Assembly (NCBI GenBank): GCA_045612485.1
Contig: JAZKZE010000018.1
Location: 1 to 32,862, forward strand
Direction of reading: 5' to 3'
Length of the DNA: 32,862 nucleotides
From: RGIG5327 sp045612485
GTDB taxonomy: Bacteria; Verrucomicrobiota; Lentisphaeria; Victivallales; UBA1829
Of the stretch, positions 16,245 through 24,550 are shown in pieces; positions within the stretch are counted from its first letter, which is position 1; the number at the start of each line of letters is the position of its first letter. A model generated the notes under the pieces. That model had not been told where the DNA came from and did not search any database. It was given only the letters and a program-made list of their open reading frames with translations. A program made the translations under genes and the position numbers.

Positions 16245-16637
16245 TTAATATTTAACTGCTGTTGCACGGAGAACTGTAGTAACTTCGTTGATCAGACAAA
16301 GAACATTTTTGTGACGTGCGTCAATTTCTATGTTGATGATATCATTTGCTCCGGGGCATTTTTCAAGAGCCATACGTTTCAAAGTTGCATAGCTGCCATC
16401 TCCGAGAGCAATAATACCCAGATAATTTACTGTTTTTACTTCAGCTTCAACTTTTCCAACAACTGTGTAGTTTTTAAGCTGTTTCTGAGGAACATAACTT
16501 GCCACATTCATGTCAGTAATGATCGCTCCGGGGGCAACGGAAGGAAATCCGTTGTGATTTGCTATCAGGGCCTGTGCACATCCGGAAAGAAAGAGACCCA
16601 TTGTTGCGATTGCGAGAAGTACGACGATTTTTTTCAT
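16245..16637 (-). CDS. Small lipoprotein, possibly TRL-like
   Basis: This 130-residue protein starts with a lipoprotein signal: MKK, a hydrophobic core and the lipobox LSGC, so it should be lipidated at Cys and exported. The mature part (GAIITDMNVASYVP, VGKVEAEVKTVNYLGIIALGDGSYATLKRMALEKCPGAN and IINIEIDAR) resembles the TRL-like lipoprotein family in its GDGS..A..K pattern; this is only a fair match. The start is the ATG at 16637, which has AAGGAG 7 bases upstream; the frame is open for 27 more codons but without a ribosome site. It stands alone, with its own terminator and an unusually structured upstream region. The function of the family is unknown. Confidence 0.75.
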   Translation of the reverse strand: MKKIVVLLAIATMGLFLSGCAQALIANHNGFPSVAPGAIITDMNVASYVPQKQLKNYTVVGKVEAEVKTVNYLGIIALGDGSYATLKRMALEKCPGANDIINIEIDARHKNVLCLINEVTTVLRATAVKY

Positions 16638-16696
16638 TTTTACTCCTTTTTTGGTGATTTGTTGTTCAGGCGATCCCGAAAAATTCTCAAAATCCG

Positions 16697-16743
16697 GAAT
16701 ACTTCTGCAAGTATTCACTCAGAATATTTTTGCAACAATATTC
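16697..16743. repeat. Two tandem palindromes upstream of the lipoprotein gene
   Basis: Palindrome 1 (16697-16716) has arms GAATACTT and AAGTATTC around CTGC. Palindrome 2 (16722-16743) has arms GAATATT and AATATTC around TTTGCAAC. Both share GAATAYT, then TGCAA, then TATTC, with centres about 26 bases apart. They lie 60-106 bases ahead of the lipoprotein ATG, within the predicted leader, so they could be paired operators or two RNA hairpins. Confidence 0.65.
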
Positions 16744-16807
16744 CTGATTCATTAAATTCCTTCGACGGAGATCTTTTCATTACAATGATGAACCTGCTTG
16801 ATATTAT

Positions 16808-16835
16808 AATATAACCGTTATTTTATACATTACAA
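16808..16835 (-). promoter_or_regulatory. Possible promoter for the lipoprotein gene
   Basis: On the minus strand TTGTAA (16835-16830), 16 bases and TATATT (16813-16808) match a sigma-70 promoter. The start would be near 16801, placing both palindromes in the transcript. Confidence 0.45.
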
Positions 16836-16942
16836 ACAATATAAGCAGTTTTCCTGAAAGAAATTCCGGATAATGAAAAATATATTGAAAAACTCAATGC
16901 ATTGTTCTTGCAACAAGTTTTACAGAAAAATTTTTCATGGGG

Positions 16943-16981
16943 AACAACAGGAACACGTCATAAAGAAATGCTCCTGTTGTT
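16943..16981 (-). terminator. Possible terminator after the M20 gene
   Basis: AACAACAGGA (16943-16952) pairs with TCCTGTTGTT (16972-16981) across a 19-base loop, 14 bases past the M20 stop. The T-rich stretch on the minus strand begins only about 10 bases further on, so this is a weak or factor-assisted terminator. Confidence 0.4.
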
Positions 16982-16995
16982 TACAGATGATTATT

Positions 16996-18138
16996 TCACC
17001 TTCTGTACAGGAAATCCAGGAAGAGTTTTGTGCCGTCAAGCAGACTTGCTGTTTCCAGTTTTTCCTCTCTTGTGTGGGCTCCCGCTCCGCGGCAGACACC
17101 GAAACAGATGGCTGGAATACCCATGGAAAGGGGAATATTGCAGTCTGTGGAACCGGATCTTTCTTTGCCTTCCATGCCCAGTGTTTCTTTTATGGAGGCA
17201 AAGTAACGGTTCTTGAGGGGATCAAAATCTTCATCTGCGATCTTATCCGCACAGGGGCGGTCGCCTACTTTTTCCACTTCCACTTTTACACCGGAAGCAC
17301 GGAACGTTTCAATGACATGTTCAAAATAATTCTGCATCTTTGCCAGACATTCCTTATTGTCGGAACGGTATTCATACATCATTTCCGCATTCTGGGCAAT
17401 GGTGTTTACGGAAGTCCCGCCGGAAATAAGACCTACATTGTAAGTAGTGGTGCTGTCCCCTTCTTTGGGTACTTTAATGGTATAAAGAAGATCGATCATG
17501 CTTGCCAGAATATGGATGGCATTGCGGTTGCCGAAATTTCCGAAAGAGTGTCCCCCTTCTGTGGCAACACTTACTTTGTAACGGTGGGAACCCACTGCTT
17601 TGCAGACTATACGGTGCATACAGGTGGAATCCAGGGAAACAAATTTTTCCACTCTTTTTCCGTAATCGGACATGATCTTTCTGCTGCCTTTCAGATTTCC
17701 CAGACCTTCTTCACAGGAATTGGCAACAAAGAGGATCTTTTCCGCATCGGCAGGCAGATGATCTTTATAATATTTTGCACATACCATAAGTACGGAAAGA
17801 TTGGCGGTATCGTCACATACGCCGGGGGAGTGGATGAACCCGTCCTTTTCAATGACCGGCATGGGTGTCATATCCGGGAACACGGTATCGGTATGGGACA
17901 TCATAACGGTAAAGGTGTCATTGGAGGCAAGGTCAAGATTTACGGGAGCAAGGACATTGAGTGCATCGTCGATCATTACATTGCTGAAGCCATTTTTCTC
18001 AAACCAGTTTTTACAGTATTCCGCACGTTTTTCTTCGTGATGGGAGGGGGCGGGAATATTGCAGAGATCTCTGACGATCTGCAATGCTTCAAGGTGGAGT
18101 TTTTCCGCTTCTTTGATCATTTCAGGTGTGATAGCCAT
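16996..18138 (-). CDS. M20-family metallopeptidase
   Basis: This 380-residue protein is a two-zinc exopeptidase or amidohydrolase of the M20 family (PepT / ArgE / CPG2-like). Metal ligands are in SHTDT (H82, D84), GVCDDTANL (D109), NSCEEGLG (E143 acting as base, E144 as ligand), SLD (D170) and GAGAHTREE (H355). A dimerisation domain lies between about 180 and 290, with EGGHSFGNFG matching its usual HSS/SHSG region. No signal peptide is seen, so it is cytosolic. It has an AAAGGA ribosome site and starts 17 bases after the AAC(3)-TIM gene stop, so it is last in the operon. The substrate is probably a peptide or N-acyl amino acid; nothing here narrows it. Confidence 0.87.
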   Translation of the reverse strand: MAITPEMIKEAEKLHLEALQIVRDLCNIPAPSHHEEKRAEYCKNWFEKNGFSNVMIDDALNVLAPVNLDLASNDTFTVMMSHTDTVFPDMTPMPVIEKDGFIHSPGVCDDTANLSVLMVCAKYYKDHLPADAEKILFVANSCEEGLGNLKGSRKIMSDYGKRVEKFVSLDSTCMHRIVCKAVGSHRYKVSVATEGGHSFGNFGNRNAIHILASMIDLLYTIKVPKEGDSTTTYNVGLISGGTSVNTIAQNAEMMYEYRSDNKECLAKMQNYFEHVIETFRASGVKVEVEKVGDRPCADKIADEDFDPLKNRYFASIKETLGMEGKERSGSTDCNIPLSMGIPAICFGVCRGAGAHTREEKLETASLLDGTKLFLDFLYRR

Positions 18139-18155
18139 TTTTATATCCTTTATTT

Positions 18156-19598
18156 TTACATATTTTCCAGCATGAGCTCAAATTCTTTCACCATTTCCGC
18201 AAGTGTTCCGGAAGAGGTGATGCCGCTTCCCAGGGTAAAGGTTCCGGCAAAATTGTGACAGCGCAGAATGGAAACAAGTTCCTTTATTTCCCCGTTGCCT
18301 TTGGTGAGAGAGGTTGCTGTACCATCCCATTTGGCATCATTGATGTCCAGCTGACCGATGCTTTTGATGAATCTTCCTATACGGTAGGAAGCCAGGAAGG
18401 GGTGTTCATTTGCCTTGACAAAACCGGCAGGATTGAAACACGCTTTTGCTTCATATTTATCCCTGAATACCGCAAGAGCAGAAGAAAATCTTTTTGCTGT
18501 TTCATTGGTATTGCGGAAAAGAACTTTCAAACCTTCTTTTACTGCCATTTCCCCTTCCGCTGCCGCATACATGGGCAGGATAAGGGTGGTAATGGAAACA
18601 TTTTTCACTTTGGCAAGGAATCCAGCCATATCGTCCGGGATCACATCCACACTTAAAGCACTTACCTTGATGCCCTCTTCTTTCAGTTCTTCCACAGCCT
18701 TTTTCAACTTTACTTCCGGAAGGAACGCGCACGCTTTCCCCTGAAGATAGTCAAGTTCGATATTGCTGATGCCTGCTTTTTGCAGATTTTCCACCATTTC
18801 CGGAATGTATCTTCCTGCCAGACGGGAGGAAACGGAAAGAGTAAAGGATTCTTTTGCCATTTTATCTGCGAAAATAGCGGCACGCTGTCTTACGCAGTCG
18901 GCACATTCCGGATTGTCGCAGAGGACGAAGGCGGGATCTTTCTTTCCCAGAGCAAGGGCAATATCAAAAAGATCTTTTGCTTTGATCAGGCGGATCTGGG
19001 ATGTTCCGATACGCCTGACTGTCATTTTACCGCTTTCCCGGAAATAATGGTCGATCCCGATAAAATCCCTGTGGGGACCGGGATAAAATTTCCAGCTCTT
19101 TTCGATCTTCTCTCCGCCGGGAAGAGTGAAGACTGCTTTTGTCGTATTGAGATAAGGCAGTTCCAGAAGAGCTTCCACCCCGTGCAGCGTGGTATTGCGG
19201 TCCTGATCCACCCCCATAAGACAGATGTATCCGCCCATATCCGCCAACCGGGTGAAGGGGGTATCTTTTCCGTGAGCTGTTTCGGCCTTCCAGTGGTCGG
19301 CAAGAAGACTTGCTGCATCCTTTCCGATGGCGGCAAGAGTTCCCACAGGACAGGGGTCGATGACGGCATCCGGATGTTTTTTCACTACATCCGTAAGGAT
19401 CCCAAGGGAACCGAAAATGGGAACAAGGAGAGTTCCCCCTTTTCCCAGAACATCCAGAAAGGCATTGATTACATTTTCCGGACCGCCTTCCACTCCGCCA
19501 AGACTTAAGAATGAGCTGTGAAGCAATACTTTATCGCCGGAAGCAAGTCCGGCTTTTTTCAATTCTTCCGCAAGAAATTCTTTTGTCATTTCTGCCAT
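18156..19598 (-). CDS. AAC(3)-family acetyltransferase fused to a TIM-barrel domain
   Basis: This 480-residue protein has two domains. Residues about 5-240 are an aminoglycoside 3-N-acetyltransferase-fold domain of the YokD type: LLHSSFLSLG near 26-35, GTLLVPIF, HGKDTPFTRL (H109) and GVDQDRNTTLHGVE, with catalytic-type H139. A CxxxxCxxC cluster (C227, C232, C235) closes it. Residues about 250-480 resemble a xylose-isomerase-like TIM barrel (sugar phosphate isomerase/epimerase): SNIELD, LKEEGIKVSALSVDVI, FRNTNETAKRF and LRCHNFAGTFTLG. The expected metal residues there are largely missing; the barrel ends in FTLG rather than SLE and lacks the usual HLKD. An AAGGAG ribosome site precedes the ATG. 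It is the middle gene between cyclase and M20. AAC(3) relatives acetylate or transacylate amines and are not all resistance enzymes. Confidence 0.8.
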   Translation of the reverse strand: MAEMTKEFLAEELKKAGLASGDKVLLHSSFLSLGGVEGGPENVINAFLDVLGKGGTLLVPIFGSLGILTDVVKKHPDAVIDPCPVGTLAAIGKDAASLLADHWKAETAHGKDTPFTRLADMGGYICLMGVDQDRNTTLHGVEALLELPYLNTTKAVFTLPGGEKIEKSWKFYPGPHRDFIGIDHYFRESGKMTVRRIGTSQIRLIKAKDLFDIALALGKKDPAFVLCDNPECADCVRQRAAIFADKMAKESFTLSVSSRLAGRYIPEMVENLQKAGISNIELDYLQGKACAFLPEVKLKKAVEELKEEGIKVSALSVDVIPDDMAGFLAKVKNVSITTLILPMYAAAEGEMAVKEGLKVLFRNTNETAKRFSSALAVFRDKYEAKACFNPAGFVKANEHPFLASYRIGRFIKSIGQLDINDAKWDGTATSLTKGNGEIKELVSILRCHNFAGTFTLGSGITSSGTLAEMVKEFELMLENM

Positions 19599-19642
19599 AA
19601 TATTTTCTCCTTATATATGTTATATTTTTTATTGCCTCTTTA

Positions 19643-20272
19643 TCAATATTCCGCCACGATCCGGCAGGGAAGCTGGGTTATGGAGGGTATTTTCGGGAAA
19701 AGAACGGTAAGAAGTACAGGTTTTTCCGGAAGTTTATACAGATTTACCGGTATACATACTGTACTTATCCCTGCTTCAAAAAGTTTGAGAAATACTCCGT
19801 GAAGAGCCTGACTTTCATAAATATCCGAAACGATAAGTTTGTATCCGCTTTTTATGATCCAATCCACAGCATCCATGGAAAGATATACACTGCGTGATTC
19901 AATATCCCTGGGGTTGATTTCCCCCAGTGCATTGAGGATAAGAGCTTTGCTTTTGGTTGTTGACGCCGGGATTTTCTTTTCCAGATCTTCTGCGGTGACA
20001 GCACCATCTCCGCTTTTTTTATTGAACCTTATCACATCTGCCGGGATCCTGTAAAGATCTTCCACCGGATACTTTGCCGCATCCATTCCGTCATCGGTTT
20101 CGGCGATATGACCGGGAAAATCAATATAGGAGCCGCACATACTGTCGTGAGTGAACTTATAAACCACTCCCGTATATTTTGTAAGACCGGACTGGAGATG
20201 GATCTCCTTTTTTTCAAATGACGGCGGGAATCTTTCCCCGTTGAAGTCCCATGTAAGATCAACAATATTCAT
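19643..20272 (-). CDS. Cyclase-family (kynurenine formamidase-like) protein
   Basis: This 209-residue protein resembles the PF04199 cyclase family, metal hydrolases that open or form amide or lactone bonds. It starts MNIVDLTWDF, the usual first strand. The family motif HxGTHxDxPxH appears as HDSMCGSYIDFPGHI, so the second ligand His is Tyr and the enzyme may be altered or inactive. Further strands include KALILNALGE, the segment YLSMDAVDWIIKSGYKLIVSD, and a closing VLLTVLFPKI. A strong promoter ends at about 20320, so the in-frame ATG at 20317 would lie at or before the transcript start; the ATG at 20272 is used, with a modest AAGGAA site. It heads the cyclase, AAC(3)-TIM and M20 operon. Confidence 0.75.
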   Translation of the reverse strand: MNIVDLTWDFNGERFPPSFEKKEIHLQSGLTKYTGVVYKFTHDSMCGSYIDFPGHIAETDDGMDAAKYPVEDLYRIPADVIRFNKKSGDGAVTAEDLEKKIPASTTKSKALILNALGEINPRDIESRSVYLSMDAVDWIIKSGYKLIVSDIYESQALHGVFLKLFEAGISTVCIPVNLYKLPEKPVLLTVLFPKIPSITQLPCRIVAEY

Positions 20273-20319
20273 CTCAAATTCATTTCCTTGATTGATTGCA
20301 TGAAAAATTATCCTCATAC

Positions 20320-20348
20320 AATATAAGGCATGAAGCCCTACTTATCAA
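20320..20348 (-). promoter_or_regulatory. Promoter of the cyclase/AAC(3)-TIM/M20 operon
   Basis: On the minus strand TTGATA (20348-20343), a 17-base spacer and TATATT (20325-20320) make one of the best promoters in the window. The transcript would begin near 20313, which sets the start codon of the first gene at 20272. Confidence 0.65.
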
Positions 20349-20451
20349 ATCTTCAATGCTTTTTCAGGGGATTTTTTTGAAAATTATCCGTGTACGCCCG
20401 TATAAAACAGAAGTTCTGCCGTTTCTGCAATGCCGGGATCTTCCGATATTT

Positions 20452-21741
20452 TCAGTCCATTTTTTTCAGCAATGCGGCGTACGCCCCGTCATGGTACCTG
20501 GCAGGGAAAAGAAGTTTACCGGCAACAAGAGAGAATTCCCTGTGTTCTTCAAGAAATTTTCCGATCTGTTCCGTATCTTCCTCTTTTTCAATACTGCATG
20601 TGGAATACAATAGAAACCCGCCTTTTTTCACAAGGGGGACAAGGGAGGCAAGGATCTCTTTCTGCAAAGAAACCAGTTCCTGTAATTTCTTTTCATTGAA
20701 TCGCCACGGTGCATCAGGTCTGCGGCGGATGACACCCGTATTGGAACAGGGGACATCCGCAAGAATCAGGTCGAAACTTTCCGCAGAAAAATAGCTTTCC
20801 TGTGCGGCAAGATGTTTCACACTGCTGCGGATACCGGCTCTTTTGAAGTTTACATTCATTAAAGTACACCGCTGTTTTGACCGGTCTGCGGCAATGATCT
20901 TTGCTCCTTTATCCGTTGTAAGATCTGCCAGCATGAGAGTTTTACCGCCGGGCGCGGCACAGCAATCCAGCACTTTGCCTGTTATCACACCGTCAGGAAA
21001 TGCTTCTTTTGCCAGTTGAATACTTAAAGATGTTGCCGGATCCTGTACATACACTTTGCCGGATTCCTGCATACGGTCGGCAAAAAACTCTTTCACAGAG
21101 GAAAATTCAAAGAAGGGAAAGGGCAGCTCCTTTTCCAGAAAGGAGGGGACAGGAACTGCTCCATATTTATCCAGTTCCTCTTTTGTCAGTTCCTCCCGCA
21201 TACGGAAACAGGGCGGGGGATTGCTTGCAAAATGGGAAATGATCTCCTGTGTCTTTTCCGCACCGTGATCTTTCAGATATTTTCTGTATAAAGTATCCGG
21301 GAAACGCTTTTCCTCACATCTCTCTTTATCCGGGGCTCTCAAAACAGCCCGCAGAAGAGCATTGATAAAGGAACTTCTGCCTCTGCCGTATTTGTTTTTT
21401 GTGTAATCCACAGCCACATTCACGGCAGATTCAGCGGCGATCCCGGTCTGGTACAATGCCTGGGTTATGGCACATTGCAGAATGATGCGCACCTCTTTAT
21501 GCACATCCCCTTTTTTTGCAAATTTGCGGATGAGATTATCCACAAATCCCTTATGCCGGAAATATTCAAAAAGCAGGGAGGAAACGGCAGGTTTGATGGC
21601 CCTGCCGTTATATCCTTCTTTCTGATCCAGTTCATCCAGAGCATCCAGACAATCATCCAGAGTTGCACCGTCCTCCCAGGCTGTGAGAGCATCGCATGCC
21701 GCCTCCAGGATCTTTTCCGAGATCATGTTCCTTTTTGCCAT
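20452..21741 (-). CDS. rsmB: 16S rRNA m5C967 methyltransferase RsmB
   Basis: This 429-residue protein has the RsmB layout: an N-terminal NusB-like helical domain (about 1-145, FINALLRAVLR) and a SAM-dependent m5C methyltransferase domain. The SAM site is LDCCAAPGGKT (about 258-268). The two cysteines of the mechanism are C332 in DVPCSNTG and C382 in YSTCS. It acts on 16S rRNA C967 in the cytosol. The ATG at 21741 has AAAGG 9 bases ahead; an in-frame TTG at 21747 would be too close. It follows the GH20-like gene by 18 bases, so it appears to share its transcript, an unusual pairing. The product is full length. Confidence 0.92.
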   Translation of the reverse strand: MAKRNMISEKILEAACDALTAWEDGATLDDCLDALDELDQKEGYNGRAIKPAVSSLLFEYFRHKGFVDNLIRKFAKKGDVHKEVRIILQCAITQALYQTGIAAESAVNVAVDYTKNKYGRGRSSFINALLRAVLRAPDKERCEEKRFPDTLYRKYLKDHGAEKTQEIISHFASNPPPCFRMREELTKEELDKYGAVPVPSFLEKELPFPFFEFSSVKEFFADRMQESGKVYVQDPATSLSIQLAKEAFPDGVITGKVLDCCAAPGGKTLMLADLTTDKGAKIIAADRSKQRCTLMNVNFKRAGIRSSVKHLAAQESYFSAESFDLILADVPCSNTGVIRRRPDAPWRFNEKKLQELVSLQKEILASLVPLVKKGGFLLYSTCSIEKEEDTEQIGKFLEEHREFSLVAGKLLFPARYHDGAYAALLKKMD

Positions 21742-21759
21742 TTTCAACTGCCTTTCTTA

Positions 21760-24471
21760 TCAGAGAGTGAGAAGGACAAGTTTATCCGGCAGGAAGTAGG
21801 AAAGATTCAGACGCACGTCATTTTCAAATTTCCCGGCAGGATAAGAGGTCCATCTTTCCCCTTTTTCCAGATATTCGATCCTTTCCAGACCGAAAAGGAT
21901 CTGTTTTTTGCCCTGGAAGAGGGAGAGGGGGACTGTAAATGTACTTTTCCAAGCCCCGGAGAGTTCTTCCTTTGTGAAGGTGCATATACCGGTAGTATCT
22001 GCTACTTCATTGGTCTTTCTGGCAAGTCCGTTTCCTACAAGATAGGGGAAGGTGAGGCCTTCCACATCCATGGCATAGATCTTGGTGAATTCATCTTCGA
22101 TATCGTCGTTATCCTGACAGATGACTTCGATATGCAAATTGGAATCATCCTTTTCCGCTTTCCATTTGAGTTTGCCGTTTTCATACCATGTGGAAAGAAC
22201 ACATTTTTCTGTATCGGGATTTTCTGCAAAATTACGGAAGGAGATACCGGAGGCAAGAGCTTTTCTGCATTCTCTGAAATCATCAAGGACGATATTTTTG
22301 AGGATGTTCTTTCTCCACTGCAATTTTTCTTCGTAGAACTTATAGACTTCCGCTTCGGAATGGTAGCCCAGACGGGAATCGTTTTTGCAGAGAACGGTCA
22401 TCTTATCCGTGTTTTCCATTTCTTCATAAACGATTTTTTCCATAGCATCAAGGAGCTCTTCATAATTTTCCGCCCCTTCAAAAAGCTGCTGGCGGTACAT
22501 GTAGAATTTGAAGATATTTGCGGCTGTGGCAAACTGTATATCCATGGCATTGGCTACAGAAAGCTCCTCTTTGCATGTGGAATCATTCTGGAACTCTTTG
22601 CCGATCGCCTGCAATTTCTTATTGCCTTCCGTCCACAGTTTGCTCATCTTCTGCAAAAGGAGACTTGCTTCACCGGCGGTATGGGTCTTCATACATTCGC
22701 CCAGAGTATCGCCGGTAGGCATTGCGTCAGGTTTCCAGGATCTTGTAAGCTGTTTTCTTGCACGTTTCAGGTGCAGGGGCCAGACGATACCGTCGTGGAC
22801 AGGTCCGTAATACTGGAACTGGTTGTCCATGGGATAGTTGCTGTATGCTTCTTCAAAAAGTTTCCAGACCTCTGCAATTTCCTTTTCTTTACCGGGCCAT
22901 TCGGGAGCGGCAAGACGGGTGAGGAAATCCATTTCTGTTCCTTTGAAATCTTCTGTGGCAAGCATACCGGAAGCACGGTTCATCAGACCGGGATAGTTTC
23001 CGAAATACCAGCACATGATTACATGTTCCACACCCAGAGCCTTCATGGCTTTGTATTTTTCATAGAGGAGTCCGGGGGCAGGAACATAGGGGATGGTTGC
23101 ATCTTCATGGGAACAAGCCACCTGAAGTTTTGCAGCAAAACCGCATTTGTTTCTGGCGGATTCCGCCATTCTTGCGAAACGGTCGGAGGGACCGGCACAG
23201 GAGAGCCAGTAGTCACCGCCGGTATGCAGTTTGCCCAGCTGCATCTTGGAACAGCCGGATTCAAAGTTGTAGGCAAGACTGATATCTTTGGTAAGTTTGT
23301 TGGGCAGTTTGAAGATCCAGGGAGCGTGCTGGACGGGGTTGGGCTGATAGAGCCAGGAAATAAGTTCGGCTTCCGGATTGGCATCCCGCATCCCTTTGCA
23401 CATGGGCCCGAGTGTATTGCTGATAATGTCATCCACATCCCAGTCACACTCTTTTTTACAGGGGACTTTTCCGGAGAGGGAGGATGTGGGCAGTGTACTC
23501 AGACAGCTTGTGGTACGTTCCCCGTGGGAGATACTCAAGATACCGCCAAGACCGGGTACTTCACTGAAAAGGTAGTTGGTACATTCATAAAGATACTGTC
23601 TTGCCGCTTCGGATTTGGGACAGAAACTGCTTTCTTCCCCGTAACCGCTCTGCAAGGCGTATGTGGTGCCGGGGCCGCCCATTTCCGGATGTCCTTCAGG
23701 AATGGGATTGCCTTTACTCTTCCAGCTGGCAGGTTCAATACAGAACGCCCAGGTTTTGATTCCGTAACGGAGGCATTTTGCCACGGTCTGCCGCAGTTTG
23801 GCAAGACGGCGGGCTGCATCCGGATTCTGGGGACGGAAGGAGGTTTTGCAGATGTCTTTAAAAGTAATGGTCAGCCACAATCCATTGACGCCTTCTCTGG
23901 CAAGACGGCTCAAATATTCTTCCGGATAGTAATCAATATCGTTCATCAATTCGTCGATATTGAAGGGAGGGCGTTTGATGGGACCGAAGAAGCAGCGGGA
24001 AATACGGTTTTTCAGCCAGTATTTTTTTGTTTCCACGCCGATGGCAAGATAGGGGGTGCAAAGTTCCGCGATACGATCCATGAAACGGTAAATACCTCTG
24101 CGGATACCTTCTCTTTCATTGGATTCCAGCGTGATACCGTCTTCTTTCACAGTGATACGGAAATCTTCGCCCTGGAGTTCGGAATCATCGGATTTTCTGA
24201 TGACAACACTCAACCCTTTGCCGGAGGGAATACCGGCTTCTTTGAAGAATCTTTCCAAATCGAAAAGGGCGGTCTCCAATCTTTTTTCCGTATCGGGGAA
24301 TGTAAAGGAAACATTCAACCCATTGAGGAGGGAAATTGTACCGGGAGTCTGAATGGCGCTGTCATCTCTGTGGGGGGTGAACACCACATGTTTTTTCAGC
24401 TCTTTAATGAATGCCAGTTCCCCCTGGGGGAAGGGCGGCGGCAGATTTTCTGCTGCATAAATCCTGTTCAT
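21760..24471 (-). CDS. GH20-like glycoside hydrolase family protein (cytosolic)
   Basis: This 903-residue protein has no signal peptide. Residues about 80-130 (LSVVIRKSDD, then GEDFRITVKEDGITLESNEREGIRRGIYRFMDRI) match the alpha/beta domain that precedes the barrel in GH20 and related enzymes. A barrel follows at about 145-500: LAREGVNGLWLTITF, then RYGIKTWAFCIEP, then ILSISHGERTTS (E318, where GH20 proteins carry their acid residue), then AELISWLYQPNP and HVIMCWYFGNYPG. A helical region and a C-terminal beta-sandwich follow (to LNLSYFLPDKLVLL). Enzyme activity is inferred, and E318 has no clear preceding Asp, so the mechanism is open. The ATG at 24471 has an AAGGA site; a longer frame upstream looks non-coding. 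It leads the rsmB transcript. Confidence 0.72.
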   Translation of the reverse strand: MNRIYAAENLPPPFPQGELAFIKELKKHVVFTPHRDDSAIQTPGTISLLNGLNVSFTFPDTEKRLETALFDLERFFKEAGIPSGKGLSVVIRKSDDSELQGEDFRITVKEDGITLESNEREGIRRGIYRFMDRIAELCTPYLAIGVETKKYWLKNRISRCFFGPIKRPPFNIDELMNDIDYYPEEYLSRLAREGVNGLWLTITFKDICKTSFRPQNPDAARRLAKLRQTVAKCLRYGIKTWAFCIEPASWKSKGNPIPEGHPEMGGPGTTYALQSGYGEESSFCPKSEAARQYLYECTNYLFSEVPGLGGILSISHGERTTSCLSTLPTSSLSGKVPCKKECDWDVDDIISNTLGPMCKGMRDANPEAELISWLYQPNPVQHAPWIFKLPNKLTKDISLAYNFESGCSKMQLGKLHTGGDYWLSCAGPSDRFARMAESARNKCGFAAKLQVACSHEDATIPYVPAPGLLYEKYKAMKALGVEHVIMCWYFGNYPGLMNRASGMLATEDFKGTEMDFLTRLAAPEWPGKEKEIAEVWKLFEEAYSNYPMDNQFQYYGPVHDGIVWPLHLKRARKQLTRSWKPDAMPTGDTLGECMKTHTAGEASLLLQKMSKLWTEGNKKLQAIGKEFQNDSTCKEELSVANAMDIQFATAANIFKFYMYRQQLFEGAENYEELLDAMEKIVYEEMENTDKMTVLCKNDSRLGYHSEAEVYKFYEEKLQWRKNILKNIVLDDFRECRKALASGISFRNFAENPDTEKCVLSTWYENGKLKWKAEKDDSNLHIEVICQDNDDIEDEFTKIYAMDVEGLTFPYLVGNGLARKTNEVADTTGICTFTKEELSGAWKSTFTVPLSLFQGKKQILFGLERIEYLEKGERWTSYPAGKFENDVRLNLSYFLPDKLVLLTL

Positions 24472-24522
24472 AAGTATGGATCCTTTTTTGTTATTTATAG
24501 GTGTGTTGAAATATACATAAAA

Positions 24523-24550
24523 AATATAGAGCAAAAACAGAGAAAATCAA
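24523..24550 (-). promoter_or_regulatory. Promoter of the GH20-like/rsmB transcript
   Basis: On the minus strand TTGATT (24550-24545), 16 bases and TATATT (24528-24523) form a sigma-70-type promoter. The leader to the ATG at 24471 is about 45 bases. No terminator is seen between this promoter and the membrane-protein gene ending at 24618, so read-through from rpoN is possible. Confidence 0.55.

Larger units (their letters stand above)
16638..16995. other. 358-base intergenic region upstream of the lipoprotein gene
   Basis: No gene is supported here. It holds two tandem palindromes (16697-16743), a predicted minus-strand promoter (16808-16835) and a weak hairpin after the M20 gene (16943-16981). 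The remainder is AT-rich and I see nothing further in it. The leader from the predicted start to the lipoprotein ATG would be about 160 bases, long enough for RNA-level control. Confidence 0.6.

Noticed and set aside
16902..16930. Partial CTTGCAACAAG palindrome
   Set aside because: It is short and imperfect in an AT-rich region, with no gene start beside it.
16873..18258. Plus-strand open frame of about 461 codons opposite the M20 gene
   Set aside because: Antisense to a clear M20 peptidase; no domain and Cys/Phe-rich.
18156..19598. Reading the AAC(3)-TIM gene as an acquired antibiotic-resistance gene
   Set aside because: There are no mobile elements around it, it is in an operon with metabolic-type genes, and it is fused to a barrel domain. 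Chromosomal AAC(3)-fold proteins are often not resistance determinants.
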